64,000 nucleotides of DNA from Streptomyces sp. SN-593 (GTDB lineage Bacteria > Actinomycetota > Actinomycetes > Streptomycetales > Streptomycetaceae). Below, one piece after another: positions 59,959-64,000 of the stretch. The translations under genes and the position numbers were made by a program. The stretch spans positions 1,867,501-1,931,500 of the forward strand of contig NZ_AP018365.1 in NCBI RefSeq assembly GCF_016756395.1, written 5' to 3'. Positions within the stretch are counted from its first letter, which is position 1, and each line of letters starts with the position of its first letter. The notes below the pieces were generated by a model, which saw only the letters and a program-made list of their open reading frames with translations, was not told the DNA's origin and did no database searches.

Positions 59959-61755
59959 TTGCGTGAGTTCAGCCTTCCGGCCCTGTACGAATTCCCCGCG
60001 GACGGCAACCTGACGGACCTGATCCGCCGCAACGCCGCGCAGCATCCGGACACCCCCGTCATCGGCCGCAAGGACAGCACCGGGCACTGGCAGGACATCA
60101 CGGCGGCCCGTTTCCTCACCGAGGTGCGGGAGGTGGCCAGGGGCCTGATCGCCTCCGGTGTGGAGCCCGGCGACCGCGTCGCGGTGATGTCCCGGACCCG
60201 GTACGAGTGGACGCTGCTGGACTTCGCGATCTGGACCTCCGGCGCGGTCACCGTGCCCGTCTACGAGACCTCGTCCGCGTCGCAGGTGGAGTGGATCCTC
60301 GCCGACTCCGGCGCGGTCGCGGTGGTGGTGGAGTCACAGCCGCACGAGGCGGCGGTGGAGTCCGTACGGGAGGGGCTGCCGCAGCTCAAGCACGTGTGGC
60401 GGATCGACGGGGGCGGGGTGCGGGCCCTGGTCGAGGCCGGCAGCGACGTCTCCGAGGCGGTGGTGGACGAGCGCTCCACGGCGGCGGGCGCGGACGCCCC
60501 GGCCACGATCGTCTACACCTCGGGCACCACCGGCCGCCCCAAGGGCTGCGTGCTCAGCCACCGCAGCTTCTTCGCCGAGTGCGGCAACGTGGTGGAGCGG
60601 CTGGGTCCGCTCTTCCGCACCGGGCACTCCTCGGTGCTGCTCTTCCTGCCGCTGGCGCACGTGCTCGGCCGCCTGGTGGAGGTGGGCAGCGTGATGGCGC
60701 CGATCCGGCTGGGGCACGTGCCCGACGTCAAGCACCTCACCGACGACCTCCAGGGGTTCCGGCCGACCCTCATCCTCGGGGTGCCGCGGGTCTTCGAGAA
60801 GGTCTACAACACCGCCCGGGCGACCGCGCAGGCCGGCGGCAAGGGCCGGGTCTTCGACCGCGCCGCGGACGTCGCGGTCGAGTACAGCAAGGCGCTGGAC
60901 ACCCCGCGCGGCCCCTCGCTGAAGCTGCGGCTGACCCACCGCGTCTTCGACCGGCTCGTCTACGGCAAGCTGCGCGCGGTGCTCGGCGGGCGGGCCACCC
61001 ACGCGATCTCCGGCGGCGCCCCGCTGGGCGAGCGGCTCGGCCACTTCTACCGCGGCCTCGGCTTCACCGTCCTGGAGGGCTACGGCCTCACCGAGTCGTG
61101 CGCGGCCACCGCCTTCAACCCGTGGGACCGGACGAAGATCGGCACGGTCGGCCAGCCGCTGCCCGGCTCCACCGTGCGGATCGCCGACGACGGCGAGGTG
61201 CTGCTCTACGGCGAGCACCTGTTCACCGGCTACTGGAACAACGACGCGGCCACCGCCGAGGCGGTCTCGGACGGGTGGTTCCACACCGGGGACCTCGGCA
61301 CCCTCGACAGCGACGGCTACCTGACGATCACCGGCCGCAAGAAGGAGATCATCGTCACCGCCGGCGGGAAGAACGTCGCGCCGGCGGTGATCGAGGACCG
61401 CGTCCGGGCGGACGCGCTCGTCGCCGAGTGCATGGTGGTCGGGGACGAGCGGCCCTTCGTCGGGGCGCTGATCACGCTCGACGAGGAGTTCCTGCCGCGC
61501 TGGGCCGAGCAGCACCACAAGGCGGGGCGGACCGCGGCGGAGCTGGCGTCCGACCCCGACCTGCTGGCCGCCGTCCAGCACGCCGTGGACGAGGGCAACG
61601 CGGCGGTGTCCAAGGCCGAGTCGGTGCGCAGGTTCCGCATCCTGCCGGGCCAGTTCACGGAGGCGTCCGGCCACCTCACGCCGTCGCTGAAGCTGAAGCG
61701 GAACGTGGTGGCCGCGGACTTCGCGGCGGACATCGAGGCGATCTACTCGGCGTAG
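59959..61755 (+). CDS. Long-chain fatty acid-CoA ligase (AMP-binding)
   Basis: Activates fatty acids to acyl-CoA through an acyl-AMP intermediate. The 598-residue protein shows IVYTSGTTGRPKGCVLSH (P-loop A3), YGLTESCAATAFNP (A5), DGWFHTGDLGTLDSDGYLTITGRKKEIIVTAGGKNVAP (A7-A8) and the C-terminal lysine region TPSLKLKRNVV. The start is TTG 59959, 8 nt after GAGGAG; REFSLPALYEFPADGNLTDLIRRNA is the family N-terminus. It is the S. coelicolor SCO2131 counterpart by position. Confidence 0.93.
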   Translation: MREFSLPALYEFPADGNLTDLIRRNAAQHPDTPVIGRKDSTGHWQDITAARFLTEVREVARGLIASGVEPGDRVAVMSRTRYEWTLLDFAIWTSGAVTVPVYETSSASQVEWILADSGAVAVVVESQPHEAAVESVREGLPQLKHVWRIDGGGVRALVEAGSDVSEAVVDERSTAAGADAPATIVYTSGTTGRPKGCVLSHRSFFAECGNVVERLGPLFRTGHSSVLLFLPLAHVLGRLVEVGSVMAPIRLGHVPDVKHLTDDLQGFRPTLILGVPRVFEKVYNTARATAQAGGKGRVFDRAADVAVEYSKALDTPRGPSLKLRLTHRVFDRLVYGKLRAVLGGRATHAISGGAPLGERLGHFYRGLGFTVLEGYGLTESCAATAFNPWDRTKIGTVGQPLPGSTVRIADDGEVLLYGEHLFTGYWNNDAATAEAVSDGWFHTGDLGTLDSDGYLTITGRKKEIIVTAGGKNVAPAVIEDRVRADALVAECMVVGDERPFVGALITLDEEFLPRWAEQHHKAGRTAAELASDPDLLAAVQHAVDEGNAAVSKAESVRRFRILPGQFTEASGHLTPSLKLKRNVVAADFAADIEAIYSA

Positions 61756-61942
61756 CGCGGGCGCCGTCCGCCCGGCGCCGCGCGGGAGGACCGCCACCGG
61801 TGCGCGTGGGGCGCCGGTCGTCGCGGCCGCCGGCCCGGGCGCGAGCCTGCACGGGCGCCGGCCCCGACAAGGCCGCCGGTCCGGCGCCGCCCCTGACAGG
61901 CGCGGGTCCCCCGCGAGCGCGCGTCTCCCGCGGAATCCTTCC

Positions 61943-62530
61943 TCATCGGTCGCCCGGCGCCGGCGCGGGGCTCAGTCCCCCGATCGCGAGGCGCAGCAGG
62001 CGCGCGGCCTGCGCGGCGGGGTCGCGGTGGTGTTCGGTGGCCAGCGCGATGCCGACCGCGAGGGTGACCAGGTCGTGCGCCGTGACGTCCGGCCCGACCG
62101 CCCCGTCACGGGCCGCGGGCCGGAGCAGCAGCGCGGCCGCCGCTTCGAGGTCGCCCCCGCAGGAGTGCCGGTCGGGCGCGTCGGCGGGCACGTCGGTGGG
62201 CGGCTCGTACGTGAGCGCGTCGGCGAGGCCGCGGGCGGAGACGGCGTAGTCCACGAGGGCGCGGACCCACTCCAGGAGCGCGGCCCGGCTGTCGTCGGCC
62301 CCGGCGAGTTCGCGGGCGCGCCCGCACAGGTGCTCCACACGTTCCGTGAACACGGCCGCGAGCAGCGCCTGCCGGGTCGGGAAGTGGCGGCGCACGGTGG
62401 CGGAGCCGACGCCCGCGGTGCGCGCGATCTGCTCCAGCGAGGCGTCCGCCCCCCGCGCGGCGACCTCCGCCTCGGCGACGGCGAGGATGCGCTGGTGGTT
62501 GCGGCGCGCGTCCGAGCGCTGACCGGTCAT
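61943..62530 (-). CDS. TetR family repressor, divergent to NmrA-like gene
   Basis: A 195-residue regulator with helix-turn-helix ASLEQIARTAGVGSATVRRHFPTRQALLAAVF (about 32-64) and a helical ligand domain resembling the common Streptomyces group divergent to NmrA or short-chain reductases. The ATG at 62530 follows GAGGAC. Two GGCGGG/CCCGCC palindromes lie in the 101-nt divergent spacer, so autoregulation and control of the NmrA gene are likely. Confidence 0.9.
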   Translation of the reverse strand: MTGQRSDARRNHQRILAVAEAEVAARGADASLEQIARTAGVGSATVRRHFPTRQALLAAVFTERVEHLCGRARELAGADDSRAALLEWVRALVDYAVSARGLADALTYEPPTDVPADAPDRHSCGGDLEAAAALLLRPAARDGAVGPDVTAHDLVTLAVGIALATEHHRDPAAQAARLLRLAIGGLSPAPAPGDR

Positions 62531-62546
62531 GACGTCCTCACTTGCT

Positions 62547-62602
62547 AAACGGCGGGGCCCGCCATATGTTAGCCGACGGAAAACGGCGGGCCCCGCCGTT
62601 TT
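62547..62602. promoter_or_regulatory. Twin palindromic operators between tetR and NmrA-like gene
   Basis: Site 1 (62547-62567) has GGCGGG-G-CCCGCC flanked by AAAC/ATAT. Site 2 (62580-62602) is a perfect 11-bp inverted repeat, AAAACGGCGGG-C-CCCGCCGTTTT. The shared core AAACGGCGGG and the 33-34-bp centre spacing (about three helical turns) suggest two cooperating TetR dimers. Confidence 0.8.
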
Positions 62603-62631
62603 GCCGTTCGGCCCTGTGAGGAGCGAGAACC

Positions 62632-63591
62632 ATGACCGCAGACGACGCACCCGTACTGGTCATCGGCGCCACCGGCCACCAGGGCGGGGCCGCGGCCCGC
62701 GCACTGCTGGCCGCCGGCACACCGGTCCGCGCGCTCGTCCGCGACCCTCACAAGGACGCCGCCCGGGCCGTCCGCGCGCTGGGGGCGGAGCTGGTGACGG
62801 CCGACCTGTCCGTCCGGTCCTCGTTGGACGCGGCCGTCGACGGCGTCCGGGCGGTGTTCTCCGTGCAGATGCCGCCGATGAGCGAGACCGGCGTCGACTT
62901 CGCGGCGGAGCTGGCGCAGGCCACCCACCTCATCGAGGCGGCACGCGCCGCGGGGGTACGGCAGTTCGTGCAGTCCTCGACCAGCGGGGTCGGCGAGCAC
63001 ACGCGGGCGCCCGGCTGGGCGGAGGGCCGCTGGGCGGCGATGGCGGGGTACTTCGACACCAAGCAGGCCATCCTGGAGCAGGTCAGGAGCGCCGGCTTCG
63101 CGCGCTGGACGGTCGTCAAGCCGGCGTTCTTCATGGAGAACCTGCCGAAGCTGGCCCCCCGCGGGCTGCGCGGCGGCCTGCTGACGGTGCTGCGGCCCGA
63201 CACCGAGGTGCCGCTCGTGGCGGGCGCGGACATCGGGGCGGCAGTCGCCCACGCCGTCGCCGACCCGGACCGGTTCCACGAGGTCGAGTTGGAGCTGGCG
63301 GGCGACCGGCTCACCATGACGGAGATCGCGCGCACGCTGTCCGCCGTGTCGGGGGTCCCGGTCACGGCGCCGTCGATGAGCGTGGCGGAGGCCCTCGCGG
63401 CGGGCATGCCGTCCTGGGGTGCCGGCCACGTGTGGACCGACCAGGTCGGCCAGCCGGCCCGCCCGGAGTTCGCCCGGGCGCTGGGCATCCCCGTGACCAC
63501 CTTCGCGGAGTGGGCTCGCGCCCACGTGGCCCCGGAGTCCCGCCGAGCCGCCGCCGCGACGGCTCCCCGCGACACGACCGGACCCGCGTGA
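62632..63591 (+). CDS. NmrA/HSCARG-like NAD(P)-binding protein
   Basis: A 319-residue atypical short-chain reductase. VLVIGATGHQGGAAARALLAAG is the NAD(P) loop (GxxGxxG), with ALVRDPHKD, GVDFAAELAQATHLIEAARAAGVRQFVQSS and FDTKQAILEQVRSAGFARWTVVKPAFFMENL. NmrA-like proteins act as redox sensors or reductases; Lys of the active-site region is present but no YxxxK is seen. The ATG at 62632 follows GAGGAG at 8 nt. It is probably repressed by the divergent TetR. Confidence 0.9.
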   Translation: MTADDAPVLVIGATGHQGGAAARALLAAGTPVRALVRDPHKDAARAVRALGAELVTADLSVRSSLDAAVDGVRAVFSVQMPPMSETGVDFAAELAQATHLIEAARAAGVRQFVQSSTSGVGEHTRAPGWAEGRWAAMAGYFDTKQAILEQVRSAGFARWTVVKPAFFMENLPKLAPRGLRGGLLTVLRPDTEVPLVAGADIGAAVAHAVADPDRFHEVELELAGDRLTMTEIARTLSAVSGVPVTAPSMSVAEALAAGMPSWGAGHVWTDQVGQPARPEFARALGIPVTTFAEWARAHVAPESRRAAAATAPRDTTGPA

Positions 63592-63758
63592 CGGAGCCCA
63601 CGACCGGGCCGAACTCGTGGCGCTCATCGCCCGGTTGCGCACCCGCACCGACTACCTCGACCACCACGTCCGCCCCGTCTTCAGCGCCGTCCGCGAGGAC
63701 TGGGACACCCACCACCGCGAGGCGGCGGAGACGGTCGCACAGACGCGCGGCGGCGGCT
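63588..63758 (+). pseudogene. Frameshifted, truncated coding-like remnant
   Basis: GTG 63588 overlaps the NmrA stop as GTGA and opens VTEPTTGP. One base-shift later (near 63606-63611) a different frame reads ELVALIARLRTRTDYLDHHV, then VFSAVREDWDTHHREAAETVA. It has almost only G/C third positions and normal residue variety, unlike shadow frames. It runs into the end of the opposite-strand glycosyltransferase gene. It is either a decayed second gene of the NmrA operon or a single-base sequence error in a short gene. I do not recognise the family. Confidence 0.35.
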
Positions 63759-64000
63759 ACAGCAGGGAGCGGAGGCGGGCCGCCAGGAGGTCCCAGGTCC
63801 AGGACTCGTGCACCCAGGCCCTGCCGCGGGCGCCCATCGCGCGCCGCAGCTCCGGGTCGCGCAGGAGCGCGAGGACACGGGCGGCGGCCTGCGCGGGCGA
63901 ACCGCCGGGCACGACGTATCCGGTCTCGCCGTCGAGCACCGCGTCCGGCGCGCCCCCGGAGTCGCCGGCGACGACCGGCAGCCCCATCGCGGACGCCTCC
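63757..64000 (-). CDS. Glycosyltransferase GT4/GT-B, C-terminal part (5' end outside window)
   Basis: The last ~80 residues of a GT-B glycosyltransferase. EASAMGLPVVAGDSGGAPDAVLDGETGYVVPGG is the nucleotide-sugar binding segment with the retaining-GT4 Glu. The protein ends HESWTWDLLAARLRSLL. It resembles the PimB-type mannosyltransferase that, as I recall, follows fadD (SCO2131) in S. coelicolor. The start lies beyond the right edge. Confidence 0.85.
   Translation of the reverse strand, partial: EASAMGLPVVAGDSGGAPDAVLDGETGYVVPGGSPAQAAARVLALLRDPELRRAMGARGRAWVHESWTWDLLAARLRSLL

Overview
The window is very GC-rich and strongly biased to G/C in third codon positions. Every recognisable protein is most like those of Streptomycetaceae (Streptomyces and close relatives). 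As far as I remember, the gene order follows the conserved core of the Streptomyces coelicolor chromosome, from divIVA/ftsZ through the dcw cluster to metF-thi, a PASTA kinase, bfr/bfd, a class II DAHP synthase, macRS, glkA and fadD. This is core chromosome, not a plasmid or phage. I see no tRNA, rRNA, CRISPR array or intact insertion sequence.

Layout. Positions 1-18874 (minus strand) hold the division and cell-wall cluster in the order of transcription mraZ, rsmH, ftsL, ftsI, murE, murF, mraY, murD, ftsW, murG, ftsQ, ftsZ, pgeF, a yggS-like gene, sepF, a yggT-like gene and divIVA (cut by the left edge). Most neighbours are joined by 4-nt stop/start overlaps, while ftsW and ftsZ have their own leader. 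Positions 19071-24928 (plus) hold a beta-carbonic anhydrase and a MoxR / DUF58 / transglutaminase-like operon. Positions 25386-32471 are a mixed stretch: DUF3040, methyltransferase, HEPN protein, TetR regulator, CrtI-like oxidoreductase and geosmin synthase. Positions 32465-39725 hold a repeat-rich membrane protein, metF, thiE, an Rv2175c-like gene and an FAD oxidoreductase on minus, facing a TPP-riboswitch thiO-thiS-thiG operon on plus.

Positions 40086-44667 carry a PASTA kinase, endonuclease IV, a molybdopterin oxidoreductase, bacterioferritin and its ferredoxin behind an iron box. Positions 44841-48560 hold a DAHP synthase divergent from an attenuated (Trp leader peptide) fused anthranilate synthase, so shikimate entry and anthranilate formation share one intergenic control region. 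Positions 48669-59816 carry uridine kinase, the MacRS-type two-component pair, an acyltransferase, a lipase-like hydrolase, an EEP nuclease, glucokinase, an ArsA-like ATPase, an SRPBCC protein and a phosphoesterase. Positions 59959-64000 hold a long-chain acyl-CoA ligase, a divergent TetR/NmrA pair that looks like a local insertion, a frameshifted coding-like remnant and the end of a glycosyltransferase.

The most unusual non-coding object is 56544-57224. It is a ~680 bp composite with ~100 bp near-perfect terminal inverted repeats and an internal 170 bp tandem duplication, built from a short module that also occurs alone behind other genes in the window. Other regulatory highlights are at least nine genes whose -10 box sits 6-8 nt before the start codon (leaderless mRNAs), twin palindromic operators between the TetR and NmrA genes, and a palindrome over the metF promoter.
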